Program-made: the position numbers and the translations under genes
Origin: Mesostigma viride
Lineage: Eukaryota > Streptophyta > Mesostigmatophyceae > Mesostigmatales > Mesostigmataceae
NCBI GenBank assembly: GCA_009746045.1
Contig: RPFO01000256.1
Location: forward strand, 1,042,859-1,106,858
Direction: 5' to 3'
Length of the DNA: 64,000 bases
In this document: positions 1 to 10,480 of the stretch, piece by piece
Numbering within the stretch: position 1 is the stretch's first letter
How the letters are laid out: each line of letters starts with the position of its first letter
The notes under the pieces: model-generated
What the model saw: the letters and a program-made list of their open reading frames with translations, nothing else
Databases searched by the model: none
Told to the model about the DNA's origin: nothing

Positions 1-338
1 ACAGTGACAGTTTTTGTGTGAGGGGTAGGGACTAGTCCTAAACGCCTAACTAGGGCCTCGCTCACAAAGGAGCTAGCCGCACCGCTATCCACTAACACAG
101 AGACATTCAAGAGTTCATCAGCATGCAAGAAGGGGTCTACAACAGTATGAGGGACGGTTAAGCCACCATTCAAGAACATAAGAGGACGCACACGTAGTGG
201 TAGGGATGATTCAGCTCCTACAGAGGTTATAAAAACAGGCAAGCAAAAATTATTATCTGGGGTACTATCTAAGGACCTGTCCAGGTTACCCCCGGCTGAC
301 AGGCCTACTGTTCCCCCTCCCCCCCAAATCCATAGGAA
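1..338 (-). CDS. Ty3/gypsy-type Pol, N-terminal part with aspartic protease (runs off window)
   Basis: The minus strand is open from 338 to the window edge in a frame that overlaps the 3' end of gag. It encodes a retroviral-type aspartic protease active site, LVDSGAASSF followed by V, in which DSG is the catalytic triplet, at about positions 60-100. The frame is +1 relative to gag, so Pol would need a +1 (or -2) shift inside the roughly 50-bp overlap at 286-338. Reverse transcriptase, RNase H and integrase would lie left of position 1 and cannot be seen. Protease directly after a CCHC Gag is the order expected for Ty3/gypsy-like LTR retrotransposons. The Ty3 assignment is inference from Gag type and gene order. 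Confidence 0.75.
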
Positions 339-2034
339 CTAACCCCGAAGAAGACCCTGGCGGAAAAGCCACTGCTGGAGGGTCACGAGGGATTGAAGAG
401 GGTGCGGGAGCCTGATTATCATAGGGGAACCCTGGGGATCCTGTCTGCACAGCATTCAGCCTACTAGGGGTAGCTGAAGGAACGCGTCCTGAAGTGGGAC
501 GAATAGGAGCACGCTGAGGGGTACGAGGAGGGCGAGCGTCGGGATGAGGGGGAGCACCCGAAAGGAACTTGGGGCACTCACGTTTAAGATGACCTACTTC
601 CTTACAATGATAGCAGGTGATATGAGAGACATCCAGAGCTGAAAGGTCAGTCACACAAATATCTAATTCTTCTACATAGGAGTTCTCCTCCTCAGGGGTA
701 AGGCTAATATTATTAATACGGGAACGGGTAGGAAGAGAAGGCGTGGAGAAGAAATCTGCTACTCGTAAAAGATGCTGGCGCACATGCTTGAGGGGCAGGT
801 CAGTAAAACGGTAGGCAGAGAACTGGCGCTTGACTTCACGCAATAAGGGTCTACTGAGGCCCTGAAGGAAGCGGGCACGTACTTCTGCACCCGACAAATC
901 CCTAATTCGTACCATCTGGGCATCAAACTCTTTCATATATTCTTTGAAGGATTTGGTACCCTGCTGCAAGGTACCAAAGGCTAATCTATCCTGCCAATCT
1001 GCATCGGGAGGGACTAAATGGTTCTCTAAACGCTTAAACAATTCTGCTACAGAGTTTGGGTAGGCATGAGAGGCAAGAGACTCACACTGGATGAGGTTAG
1101 CAAGCTCAGGAGTAATGCAGGTAGTAAGATAATGAGGAACTAGTACAGCATCAGAGAGGCGCCACCTATTGTGGTTCTGCCAAGACTCTGTGTTCTGGGT
1201 GAGCAACATAATGAAAGTGAAAAACTGTTGAGGGGTAGACTTGACATCCAGCTTAGGAAGGTTGGCAAAGAGGGGAAGAGCAGGAGGCTTAGGGGGATTA
1301 GAAGAGTCAGTTTTTCCCATAGGGCCACTATCTTCCACTGCTACATAAGCGGGATAGAAGGAAGGGATAGGAAAAGTTTTGGGTAGGGGTCTAGAGGGAG
1401 CCACCGTTTCAGGATGGTGCCCATAGGAGAAGGGAACAGTATATTGCTCACGAAGAGAGGAGTAGGCAAAATGATCATAATTCCTATCATCTAGGGGCAT
1501 GGTACTGAAATCATTATTAACTTCTAAATCAGCCACACGGGTAGGGACCTGGGCAGCCTCATAGGCCGTCTCAGGGTAGGACCAGGAAGCAGGTGGGTAA
1601 AAGGGAACTGCACTAGGGCGCCCAGAAGGGCCGACAGGGGCAGAGGTACGACCCGTGTTAAAGGCAGGCATGGAAGGCACAGGGTGGGAAGGAGGCCTAG
1701 AAGCATTGTTAGTTAGTGAGGACCTGCTGGAGGGGTGAGCCAAGTTTGCAGAAGGGGCAGGGGCCTGGTTCACAGCAAAAGAGGGTTCATCACTAAATCT
1801 GACTTGTGAGATACGTTGTTCATAGGTAGGTGGGGTGATTGAGGGACGACGGCGACCACCAGCAACAGGAGAAGGAGGTGAGGTACGCAGAATACCTTGA
1901 GGAGTGAGATGGTGTACCGTTTCCAAGGAGTCCCGTCGGTTACCACGAGTATTGTTAGTGTTATTATTATTAGTAGTAGTAGTATTATTATTATTGGTAG
2001 GTATAGGCGACATATCTCCACCCACTGGATCCAT
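286..2034 (-). CDS. Gag of a Ty3/gypsy-like LTR retrotransposon
   Basis: A 582-residue structural protein that would form the retrotransposon particle and package its RNA. The N-terminal 170 residues are low-complexity (Asn/Thr runs, then Pro/Ser-rich). Residues about 250-430 resemble the retrotransposon Gag capsid region, with the hallmark stretches ADWQDRLAFGTLQQG and RFLQGL. A CCHC zinc knuckle, CYHCKEVGHLKREC, lies around residues 475-490, followed by a Pro/Arg-rich tail. The ATG at 2034 is the first in frame and fits the low-complexity start. The Pol protease overlaps the 3' end in another frame. No frameshift is visible, so this copy may be young. No 5' LTR could be delimited because a TTAA-type element sits in the leader about 105 bp upstream. 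Confidence 0.85.
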   Translation of the reverse strand: MDPVGGDMSPIPTNNNNTTTTNNNNTNNTRGNRRDSLETVHHLTPQGILRTSPPSPVAGGRRRPSITPPTYEQRISQVRFSDEPSFAVNQAPAPSANLAHPSSRSSLTNNASRPPSHPVPSMPAFNTGRTSAPVGPSGRPSAVPFYPPASWSYPETAYEAAQVPTRVADLEVNNDFSTMPLDDRNYDHFAYSSLREQYTVPFSYGHHPETVAPSRPLPKTFPIPSFYPAYVAVEDSGPMGKTDSSNPPKPPALPLFANLPKLDVKSTPQQFFTFIMLLTQNTESWQNHNRWRLSDAVLVPHYLTTCITPELANLIQCESLASHAYPNSVAELFKRLENHLVPPDADWQDRLAFGTLQQGTKSFKEYMKEFDAQMVRIRDLSGAEVRARFLQGLSRPLLREVKRQFSAYRFTDLPLKHVRQHLLRVADFFSTPSLPTRSRINNISLTPEEENSYVEELDICVTDLSALDVSHITCYHCKEVGHLKRECPKFLSGAPPHPDARPPRTPQRAPIRPTSGRVPSATPSRLNAVQTGSPGFPYDNQAPAPSSIPRDPPAVAFPPGSSSGLVPMDLGGRGNSRPVSRG

Positions 2035-2139
2035 CTTTAATTAAGTAAAGGAATAGGAATCTAGATGAAAGCAACAAAGGAAAAAGGAAAAACCTTGAAG
2101 GTCTGAAGCAAGAACAAAATTAAAATCAATCCTTTTTAA

Positions 2140-3488
2140 CCCATACTCCGTCAAGTGTATCCATTTGGATACACTTGCACCCCCCGCCACGTGGCAAAAT
2201 ATTGCGCGAGCGCCGCGCCATCGGGTACGGATGTAAGTGGTCAGACAACTCGGGACAGACCCAATGTGAACGTAAATGCATAGGTTGGTGGGATAATTGC
2301 GCCATAGCCACCTAAATACCACGTTGCCAGGCTGTGCCATCACGTGACTTTTGCTAACATTTTTGACCGTTGCGCGCGCGGATAGCGAGATATGGCTGTC
2401 AACGTGCCATTTGGTGGAAATTCGGGGTTCCGCAGCTTGAAATGTGTCAGATGATGACCCCTGAACGATGATGCATTATGTTGGTTCGTCAAGAATTATC
2501 AGATTCACGGAACTGTGAAAATACGCAGTGGTTATTATCTCTGTCTTGGTCGCCACCATCAGAAGAGACGTCCCGTTTGGTATCGCCGGTTTCTTTTTGG
2601 TTTCTTGGTAGCTTCTTTCCGCCTGGGCCTTACATTGTTTTACGGAAGTCCGCTGCGCACCATCTGCTGGGAACGTCGACGCGTTAGACGTCATCTTTGC
2701 ATAGATAAATCAACATGGTAATGATGACGGATGCATGGATAGAGCGGCTATGGCTGCCTGTGCCACTAGCATCAGTATCCGGGACGTATGAGCATGTCGG
2801 CCAGCGGAACCCGGCCAGGTCGTGATCGAGGCAGGTACGGCGATTCGTTTCCGTGTTGGTTGCATGGAAACTCGTACGTTCATACATGTCTGATGGTGGA
2901 TATATTAGTGGTAATTGCAACTGCCTTCCATGCCTGCTCAAGGAGGGGTATTAGCCATTATGTTGCACAGTTTGTGGCATTTCTTGGGGGGATACCGTTC
3001 AGTGAGTGTCAGGTGGCTTCATATTTGTATTCCAGCATATTTGGCAGTCTATTGTGGTCAATTATATTGCATCATTGTATGGCATGGCATAGTTGGCTGT
3101 TTGCGCGCGCGTAAGCCACACACGTAAACGCGGGCATGGTATGGGTCAAATGGGCTATCCGGGTAGTTTGACCAAAGGAAAGCACCATTGGACTATCCAA
3201 CTAAATTGTCCAATGTTGGGTTTGAGGTTTCTGACCCTCCCCTCAGTAGAAGGGGGGGGGGTATACTTTTTCTTGGCACAAAATGATCGTCTTTTGGCTC
3301 ACTTTGACTGAAGGTATCATCCAAAGGACTAATTAGACTAATGATATTATTGCATATTATGAAAGCCCTTGAAGTGTAGATACTCCTAGCATCTTGGTTG
3401 GGGGTATTTGGAGTTGTGGTCTATGAGTTATGATTTTTGGCAATTTTAGGGGTCTGAAAGTGCCAAAAATGGCCCGACGGAGTATGGG
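2140..3488. mobile_element. Non-autonomous piggyBac-like (TTAA) element, 1349 bp
   Basis: Both ends carry a perfect 13-bp terminal inverted repeat, CCCATACTCCGTC at 2140-2152 and GACGGAGTATGGG at 3476-3488. Each end is flanked directly by TTAA (2136-2139 and 3489-3492). TTAA duplication with CCC-starting termini is the signature of piggyBac-superfamily elements. A subterminal palindrome (AAGTGTATCC, ATTT, GGATACACTT) lies at 2153-2176. No transposase-length ORF is inside, so it would move only in trans. It separates gag from sequence at 3493-3620 that reads as a short Pro/Ser/Ala-rich frame on the minus strand. Confidence 0.75.
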
Positions 3489-3492
3489 TTAA

Positions 3493-4390
3493 CAACAGTA
3501 ATGGATGGGGAACCAAACTCCAAAGTGAGAGGAGTATCTGAGGCAGATGCAGATGCAGCCCGTTTAGGGGGAGAAGAAGGAGGGGTAGCAAAGACTAGAG
3601 CTTCTACGGGAGTGTTGAACAATTAAGGTATTGGAGGAACGATCTTTCCAATCATAAAGGAATGTTGTATTAAAGACACATTACTTTCAATTGTTCCGAG
3701 CTCCACAAACCCCGGACTCCATGGCTGGGGTCCAGTGGTATAAATTACGTGAGAACTGGAGCATCGTGCACAAGTGCATCACTTTTGTCCTAGAGGTATG
3801 AGTGGCGGCTGAGCACTTTTGACCGTCGATATAAAAATCTACGGCTCATACAACACAAGTGCGGAGTACCACATGTGCCGGCGCTCACACTGGTAGGTGA
3901 CGCGGCGTACCAAAAACAGGACTAGTAGAATGCAATGTATGACATGCTGGAGCAAAGTCGCAGCGCCTCCAAGGCAGCATCAAACATAGAAAGTGTGGCG
4001 CAACGCGCCTACACAGAGGTACACTTTTCTCTGACACGGTACAGTCCAAAGTACTGCGCGAAGCGCGGATCCCTTTTGGCATCACAACGGCTAGTAGTCT
4101 GAGACACAAACGGCCCAGAACATAATTCAAGGTAAGGAAAACGCACAAGTCCAAAAGCCGCATAAACAGACAAGCAGACGAAAAAGATTCCGTCGAACAT
4201 ATCGGAATAAAAGATATTCCGTCGGGCTCTCTGATACTAGGCCCTCACAGTATCTTGGGCATCAGAAACGCAGCACTAAAAATTCGTAGCACGAATTAAA
4301 TAGCCTGGATAAAAATCCATATTAGTCATCCCACTAATTCGGCTAACTGACAGCCAGAAAAAAAACTAGTGCCAAGACTACCTTGGCCCA
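3493..4390. other. Region without a recognisable gene
   Basis: The first about 130 bp (3493-3620, minus) form a short Ser/Pro/Ala-rich open frame without a start codon. It may belong to the leader or an upstream part of the Ty3-like element and was cut off by the TTAA insertion. The rest has only short incidental ORFs and no repeat I can name. Confidence 0.4.
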
Positions 4391-4666
4391 CTACGGCTGA
4401 CAGGGAGGACGACCATGAGGAATAGGGCGTACATGCAGGCCTAAATCTGTTTGACTATGATCTATAAGGAACTGCTGAGCTTCTTCGAAGGACATAAATT
4501 TCTTATACCTAATTACGTTGTATACACGATTCTGAACGAGTTTCCTAGCGTCGGACCAAGAAAGGAAAATGGAGGACCATTGAGGCGTGATCACTACGTA
4601 ATATTTAGCTAGACTATTATCGCTAGAAGAATGGGAAGGAGCAGTAAAAGATCGCCGCTGGCTCAT
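4391..4666 (-). CDS. RNase H1 N-terminal (viroplasmin-like) domain protein
   Basis: A 91-residue ORF. Residues about 20-68 match the pattern of the RNase H1 N-terminal / caulimovirus viroplasmin fold: KYYVV near the start, then SIFLSWSDARKLV, then YKKFMSFEEAQQFL. In that family the conserved Tyr-Val, Trp and KKF-x-S-x-EEA positions bind RNA-DNA hybrid or double-stranded RNA. No RNase H catalytic domain follows, so it is either a stand-alone domain, as in some retroelements and pararetroviruses, or a fragment. It lies among retroelement remains on the same strand as the Ty3-like gag. A Ser/Arg-rich open frame overlaps its start upstream (about 4670-4760). Confidence 0.55.
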   Translation of the reverse strand: MSQRRSFTAPSHSSSDNSLAKYYVVITPQWSSIFLSWSDARKLVQNRVYNVIRYKKFMSFEEAQQFLIDHSQTDLGLHVRPIPHGRPPCQP

Positions 4667-5049
4667 GGTAACGCACCTGGTAGGTCTTGAGTAGTCAAAT
4701 GAGGAGAACGAGGAGAAGGCGACTTATCTCGGGTGTCTGAAACCGAACCAGATTGACGACGCACGCAGGGACGAGGTTTCCAGCGCCAGGTGGTCGTAAG
4801 TATCCGGTTTCAAGAATTCTGCGTCTGGCGATGGGTCGTCTAAATACAAAGCAGGCAAGAATGCAGAAAAAGTGTAATCTACGAGACGCTAGTCGTCTCT
4901 CTAACGTAGAACCAAAACCATCACCTATCTACGACAGTAGGCAACATGTCGCAGGAAAACAAAACGAGGGAAAGGAGCTATCTATAAAAGGATTTTCCGC
5001 TTCGAGCAGGTCTATCTTCTAGGCGAGGCGTGTCCCGAATCGGGCAGCA

Positions 5050-5316
5050 CTACCCCCCCAGCTTGCAGGCGACCCGCCCATTACCTGTCAAGTAGGTGTC
5101 GTCTTCATTTTCCCGGACGCGGAAGGGTTGATTCAATGACGTATGTTGCAGGGGATCGTCGTCTCGCTCTCTACCTAAAATTCCTCCGATACCATTGTTA
5201 CGCCGCAAGCCTCGGCCGCCACCTCTACCTCTACCTGTCCTGATGCTACCTAGGCTAGTAAGGCCGCCTCTAGTTAAACCCCTAGCGAAAGACGAACGAG
5301 ACGATCCAGATCTCAA
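5050..5316 (-). CDS. RG-rich hypothetical protein
   Basis: An 88-residue ORF rich in Arg and Gly, with an RGRGGGRGLRR stretch in the middle and an acidic C-terminal third. RG-rich tracts of this kind commonly bind RNA, and some Gag-like proteins carry them. It lies upstream of the viroplasmin-like ORF on the same strand, so both may belong to one element. No homology is recognised, and it could be chance coding in a GC-rich stretch. Confidence 0.25.
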   Translation of the reverse strand: MRSGSSRSSFARGLTRGGLTSLGSIRTGRGRGGGRGLRRNNGIGGILGRERDDDPLQHTSLNQPFRVRENEDDTYLTGNGRVACKLGG

Positions 5317-5326
5317 TGCATCTACA

Positions 5327-6898
5327 TATTTGCTGAGCTTCGCTCATTTTATATATGACGCGTGGACGGGCTCAAAGGGGACCGACCTGCCGTAGGTAGC
5401 GTAAGACTAGCGCTTGTCACGAGGGTACTGCACCGGCCGGCCCTTTTTGTGCCTAGGCTGAGTGTGGTTCCGGAGTGCAGGCCTAGGTAGCTTCTAACGT
5501 ACGTCACTAGACCTTGTTACCTGCGCCAGCCGCCAGGCGTGGCGCAACTGTGATTGGCAGTCAGTACACCTTGTACCTGCGCCAGCCGGCAGGCCTGCGT
5601 GGCGCAATGTGAATGATAGTCAGTATTTAGAGTGGTGTAGGGGACGTAGGGAGGCCTCTTTTCAGCTTCGCAACTTGATCCCAGCATTTGCTGGCAAGGT
5701 CGGCTGGCCGCTATGGCGGCTGCGCTGAATGTAAGACGATGCTATCGGCCTCTCCGGGCGTGGAGAGGCCTGGAATAAAGGTCATTATGTTCACCACCCA
5801 CCGTTACAGGCCACGGTAATGGTTGTTGGGTGGGGGGCTCTACGTTTTGAGTAAAATGGTGTGATTTCCGGCGCTGGGCCCACTGACGATTCCCCTCTAC
5901 CCCTGGGTGCGGCAAGCGGCTTCCTGACACTGGGGAAGCTGCGATTTTAGTCGGACAACGTCAGGGAAGGAGCCATACAGGCCAGGGCCAGCGGCTACGG
6001 TGGAAAGAATCACAGGTGGAGGCGAATCTGCCTTAAACGTGGAGATGGCTAGCGCGGGGTGCCAGGGTAGCCCATAACTGCCAGGAGCCTGACAGCGGAC
6101 CCGATCTTTCGGCCTGTGGCCAGACGGGAGTTTCGGGGAGGATGCGGGGCTGGAGCGAATCTTGGTGGGAGGAGCGCGCTCTTCATCATCGCCCAGTTTT
6201 TCAGCAAAGAATGTTCGCCTGGCGGGGCTGAAATTCTTGCTGTTTTATCGCCTTGTTTTTATCCTGTATGATGCATTATAGGAAAAGCGATAAAGAGTGC
6301 GGTTCAGCCAGGGGGGCATATCTATGCCATAAAAAAATTTCCTACAACAACACAAGCCCTGGTCAGGGCCTTGGCTAAGCAGTTTCCAAGCCAAGGCCTT
6401 GGTAGGGTAGAGGGCCTATCGCCACAAAGGTTTCAATGCCGGGAAATCCCAGCCTCGGGGGTGGGGCTGGTGATGGGTCCTGGGCTTGTGAGAGACGGTC
6501 CGGGGGCGTAAGGCCTAATGAGCAGCCGGTGGAAACCGCCCCCCTAACGGGGGAACGACATGGGTGCCGCCCTGCGTCCGCCGGGAAACCGTAGCGGCCA
6601 CACGGGGGCGGCAGTACAGCCGTGGCAGCGTGCAGGAGGGGGGCCATGGGCGGAAAGAAAATCGGCACCAAGGTTGGCGACAGCCTTGGTGGCCAGGAAG
6701 GAGGTGTGGGGGCAACACCTTGTGTTCGAGTATGCTGGGCCCCCAGCATGGTGCTACAATAACCAACTTGATAAGGATGTGCACTGAGTTTGAAGGTGTG
6801 GTATAGGCTGTCCGTATAAAGCCTAGCACACAAAAATGTAAAATAAATGTTTCTCTTGGTGGGAAGGAACTCCAATGGACCAAAAACAAGAAATGTAT
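5327..6898. mobile_element. Unknown repeat element, long copy
   Basis: Its first 341 bp (5327-5667) and last 190 bp (6709-6898) recur next to each other at 6897-7458. The long copy has about 1 kb of extra internal sequence without a convincing ORF. The two copies abut in tandem, the second starting at the last bases of the first. This fits a non-autonomous transposon or satellite dimer in which one copy is internally deleted. No terminal inverted repeat or target duplication was found. Confidence 0.5.
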
Positions 6899-7458
6899 TT
6901 GCTGAGCTTCGCTCATTTTATATATGACGCGTGGACGGGCTCAAAGGGGACCGACCTGCCGTAGGTAGCGTAAGACTAGCGCTTGTCACGAGGGTACCGT
7001 GCACCGGCCGGCCCTTTTTGTGCCTAGGCTGAGTGTGGTTCCGGAGTGCAGGCCTAGGTAGCTTCTAACGTACGTCACTAGTAGACCTTGTTACCTGCGC
7101 CAGCCGCCAGGCGTGGCGCAACTGTGATTGGCAGTCAGTACACCTTGTACCTGCGCCAGCCGGCAGGCCTGCGTGGCGCAATGTGAATGATAGTCAGTAT
7201 TTAGAGTGGTGTAGGGGACGTAGGGAGGCCTCTTTTCAGCTCCCACCCACCCACCCACGCTGCTAAGAGGGGCAACACCTTGTGTTCGAGTATGCTGGGC
7301 CCCCAGCATGGTGCTACAATAACCAACTTGATAAGGATGTGCACTGAGTTTGAAGGTGTTGTATAGGCTGTCCGTATAAAGCCTAGCACACAAAAATGTA
7401 AAATAAATGTTTCTCTTGGTGGGAAGGAACTCCAATGGACCAAAAACAAGAAATGTAT
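6897..7458. mobile_element. Unknown repeat element, internally deleted copy
   Basis: Contains the left segment (6897-7241, near-identical to 5327-5667) joined through about 27 bp of CCCA-rich sequence to the right segment (7269-7458, near-identical to 6709-6898). The near identity of both ends suggests recent duplication followed by internal deletion. Confidence 0.5.
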
Positions 7459-8413
7459 GTGCTACTGTAATACGCCATAAGCCATTTAACCAAACCCGTT
7501 TACTCCAGGAATAGAGGAAGGAAACACAACTACACTGCCGTGACCCAAGCTAATATGTGTTAATTCATTTAACACACGCCGAGTGACCACACAAGGAGTG
7601 GAACGTGCAGTAAATGGTCACCAACGGTCCAACAGGCTCGGGCCGACCTGGCCCTCGCCTGCAGAAACACAGAAACACAGGCAGGTGCACAGATGCACGC
7701 TGGTCCACTACATTCTACCGAAGGATAAGGACCACTAATAAAGTATACGCGGCGCGGCGCCCAAAGGCACCCAATATACCACAGTACTGTTACGAGGACA
7801 ATCATGTCCCCAGCTAGAACTACACGTAAACCTAAGAACAACCGAGGCCAAGGACCTAATTTACGTCCGTAACTACAACGAATTGTTACGCGACGTAACA
7901 CCAATAAGATTGGAGACTCGATGGCACTGACAGTCATCACTGCGCAGGCAGTGACAGCGGTCAGCGTCGGGCTGGAGCGTGCGGGCGTTGAAGGTGGCGA
8001 TGACCAAGGGCGCGCGTTGACCGAAAAGGGGGGTGCAGGCGGGGGTGGGGGCGGAGATGGAGCAGCTAGGGTGGTGATGGGGGTGGGGGTGGAGGTGGTG
8101 GGGTAGGGGGGGCGGGGTGGGGACTTATGCTTTCAATCACCGTTTCGATTCTTCCTGCCAACGCGTCGAGGCGACGCCGACGGTTGGCTCAGGTGGCCAG
8201 GTAGATCGAATGAGTCTGCGTCTGCACGCGTAAGAAATGCGTGCAGTCTGAGGAGGTTTCGGAGGCGGCCGCGCGAGGCGGGGCGAACCTGGCTCACTGC
8301 CGACCCGTTGCTTTCTCTCCGACAGCCCGAGGGCTGCGAAGGCAAAGGGGCGGGAAGGGGAGTTAGGCAGATCCCACTGCTATAGCCGCGGAGCCGCGGG
8401 GCCGCGAGCGTCG
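7459..8413. other. Region without a supported gene
   Basis: Short ORFs only. The part at 8030-8120 is very G-rich with GGGGTGG runs. Nothing recognised. Confidence 0.3.
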
Positions 8414-9912
8414 TCATTGATAGGAGAGAAGGGTTCGCAGCGCGGGCTCCGGCTCAGGTGCAAAGTGAACGAATTTATTAGGGGGACGGCCAAGCCTGGC
8501 AGCCATACCTGAGCAGTGAAGTTGCCCCGGCGGATCCCCACACGTGCTGGGGAGCAGGTGACCGTCGATGCCGGTGGCGATGGCGGTGACGGCGGGGGCC
8601 GAGCAGGGGGCTGGCCGGGGCGCTGGCACGGCGGTATCCATGGGGGTCGCCGTCATTGGAGGAAGGTCCTGGCCGTTAATGCGGACGATGAAGACGCCAT
8701 TAAAGAGGCGGGCATAGATGCTGCACCGTACTAGTTGCGGGTTGGCCTGCTTGGCTGCCCGAGCCTCGTGGACCTCCGGCCGGTTCAGGGCGGCAGCTCG
8801 GGCCTCAAGCTGCTCCGGGGTATAGTAATCGTCGATGCTCAGTTGGGTATTGTGGAGGTTCCGGCGGGCCTTCTGCACCTGCAGTTTGTCCTCCTTAATT
8901 GCGGTGGAATTCCACCAAGACAGGGGCGGTGGGGCCGCCGAGCCGTCGTGCCGTTTTGATGACGACGCTTGGGGCCACGCCGAGCTTCCCCAGCCAGGAA
9001 GGGGTCGCCCCGGAGGTAGGTGCCCAGGCGTGCATCGTTGACGTTCGAGGGGACGCCACGTACCACAATACTGCATGAGCGAATGGGTTCGTGCATAGCA
9101 TCCCATGTGCTGGCCTTGACGGCTGTTTTGATTTCGTTGATGAGCTCCGTAGGGTTCTGAAGCGTGGCGGCATATAGGTGGTCTTGGCAGGAGTTATGGA
9201 GGCGGCAAGTTGTTGCTGGAGCTGGTGGAGGAGCTGCTGCTGCTGCTGCAGTCCTGCTGCAATGTGGGTGATGGCGGAGTGGATGGAGGTGTCGGCGTGT
9301 GAGGAATGGGCGTGGTGGGTGGCAAGGTGGTTGTGGACAGGGTTGAGGGCAGCGTTGAGGAGGGAGGGGAGGTGATCGAAGTGCTCAGGTATTGACGACT
9401 TGCTTGGCGGTGATGCCGATGGCGGCAGCAACAGTGGGGTCGGTTCCCAGGTCCAGAGAGGCCATGACAAAGCGCTCAAGGGCGCTGTCGGAAAGACGGG
9501 AGCACGTCCACCAGGCTGCGAGGCAGAGGTCGGTGTCGTCGGGGTTGTCGTGGGGAAAGTCCGACAGGTGGGTAACCTGTTGGTTGCAGTCCCGGATCTC
9601 GCACTTTTTCTCGGCAGCCAGGTGCAGGATGGTGAGGGCGGCAGCTCAGGACAGGCGCTGATGATGGCGTTAAGGCCTGGCCATTTGCCAGGTAAAAATG
9701 CAGCAGCTTCCTCGGCAGAAACTGAAGGCCTCCTCGCGGGTATCCATGGCAGGGTCGCTGTTCGGCGGAGCGGTGGAGTGGAGCGGCTGGATGCTGACAG
9801 TGGCGTCCGGCATAGCGTGCAAGGGTGTTTCCAATGACGCCATGGCTTCATCAGCGAGTTGGTGCAGGGCCGCGGACGCTTGTGATTGCTGGGATGAGTC
9901 GTATTCCGCCAT
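8414..9912 (-). pseudogene. LINE ORF1 protein (RRM/C-terminal-domain type), frameshifted
   Basis: Reading the minus strand from the ATG at 9912, the protein moves through three frames, so this copy is broken. An N-terminal Gln-rich coiled segment (a run of Q near 9240) is followed by an RRM-like strand (CSIVVRGVPSNVNDARL, about 9030-9090). Next come the sequence APSVVIKTARRLGG and, about 8690-8900, an ORF1p C-terminal-domain-like stretch ending in FNGVFIVRING. The order RRM then C-terminal domain is typical of L1-type ORF1p, an RNA-binding chaperone. The same C-terminal module, better kept, occurs at 26480-26700 and as a fragment near 24790. No RT follows downstream on this strand, so the element is also truncated. 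Confidence 0.55.
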
Positions 9913-9926
9913 ATCGAGAGTGAAAA

Positions 9927-10267
9927 ACAGCGATATTTGCTGGGCAGGGCGGTGCCGGTATCTTCGGAAATATTGAGCGATAGCTGTAGAAAATTATATC
10001 AGCGTGTTCGTCTTCAAAAGACGAGTCTAATGCGACCAACCCGATGAAATTTCATGGCCGGAGTCAAAAGTTATGAGCATTCTCGTATATTGCAACAGCG
10101 ATATTTGCTGGGCAGGGCGGTGCCGGTATCTAGCTTCGGAAATATTGAGCAATAGCTGTAGAAAATTATATCAGCGTGTTCGTCTTCAAAAGACGAGTCT
10201 AATGCAACCAACCCGATGAAATTTCATGGCCGGAGTCAAAAGTTATGAGCATTCTCGTATATTGCAT
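9927..10267 (-). promoter_or_regulatory. Two tandem 167-bp 5'-UTR-like monomers of the LINE
   Basis: Two near-identical tandem units (9927-10093 and 10094-10267) lie directly upstream of the ORF1 ATG on the minus strand. Each carries the minus-strand motif CGTCTT, a few bases, AAGACG, then CTGATATAATTTTC. A similar string occurs about 60 bp upstream of the related element's first ORF at 25372 (about 25319-25355). Shared sequence ahead of two related ORF1 genes suggests an internal promoter arranged as monomers, as known for some LINEs. Promoter activity is inference. Confidence 0.45.
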
Positions 10268-10289
10268 TCCGTCACCGCATTTTGCACTC

Positions 10290-10480
10290 AGTCCCTGAAA
10301 TGGAATACACATTTCCATCTCCATTCATATTCATCATCCTGAACGACTCAAAAACGCGGACAAGATAATGGCAGGCTCGGGCTACCATGGTCCGGATTCT
10401 CCCGATTTCTGGCCTGCGCTGGTTGTCTCCTTGATATACAGGCACTCCGGTGCTCCGGCCGTGACTCCCCAACGGGAGCA
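10290..10480. repeat. Dispersed repeat, copy 1
   Basis: A segment ending in GGCCTGCGCTGGTTGTCTCC recurs at 10988-11130 (same orientation) and, in opposite orientation, at 12695-12790 and 22905-22956. Shared blocks include GTCCGGATTCTCC and a CATTTCCATCTCC block. It could be a SINE or short transposon. No A or B box could be identified. Confidence 0.5.

Noticed and set aside
7569-7940. 123-residue hydrophobic minus-strand ORF as a membrane protein
   Set aside because: No start context or neighbouring support and no recognised family; probably incidental.
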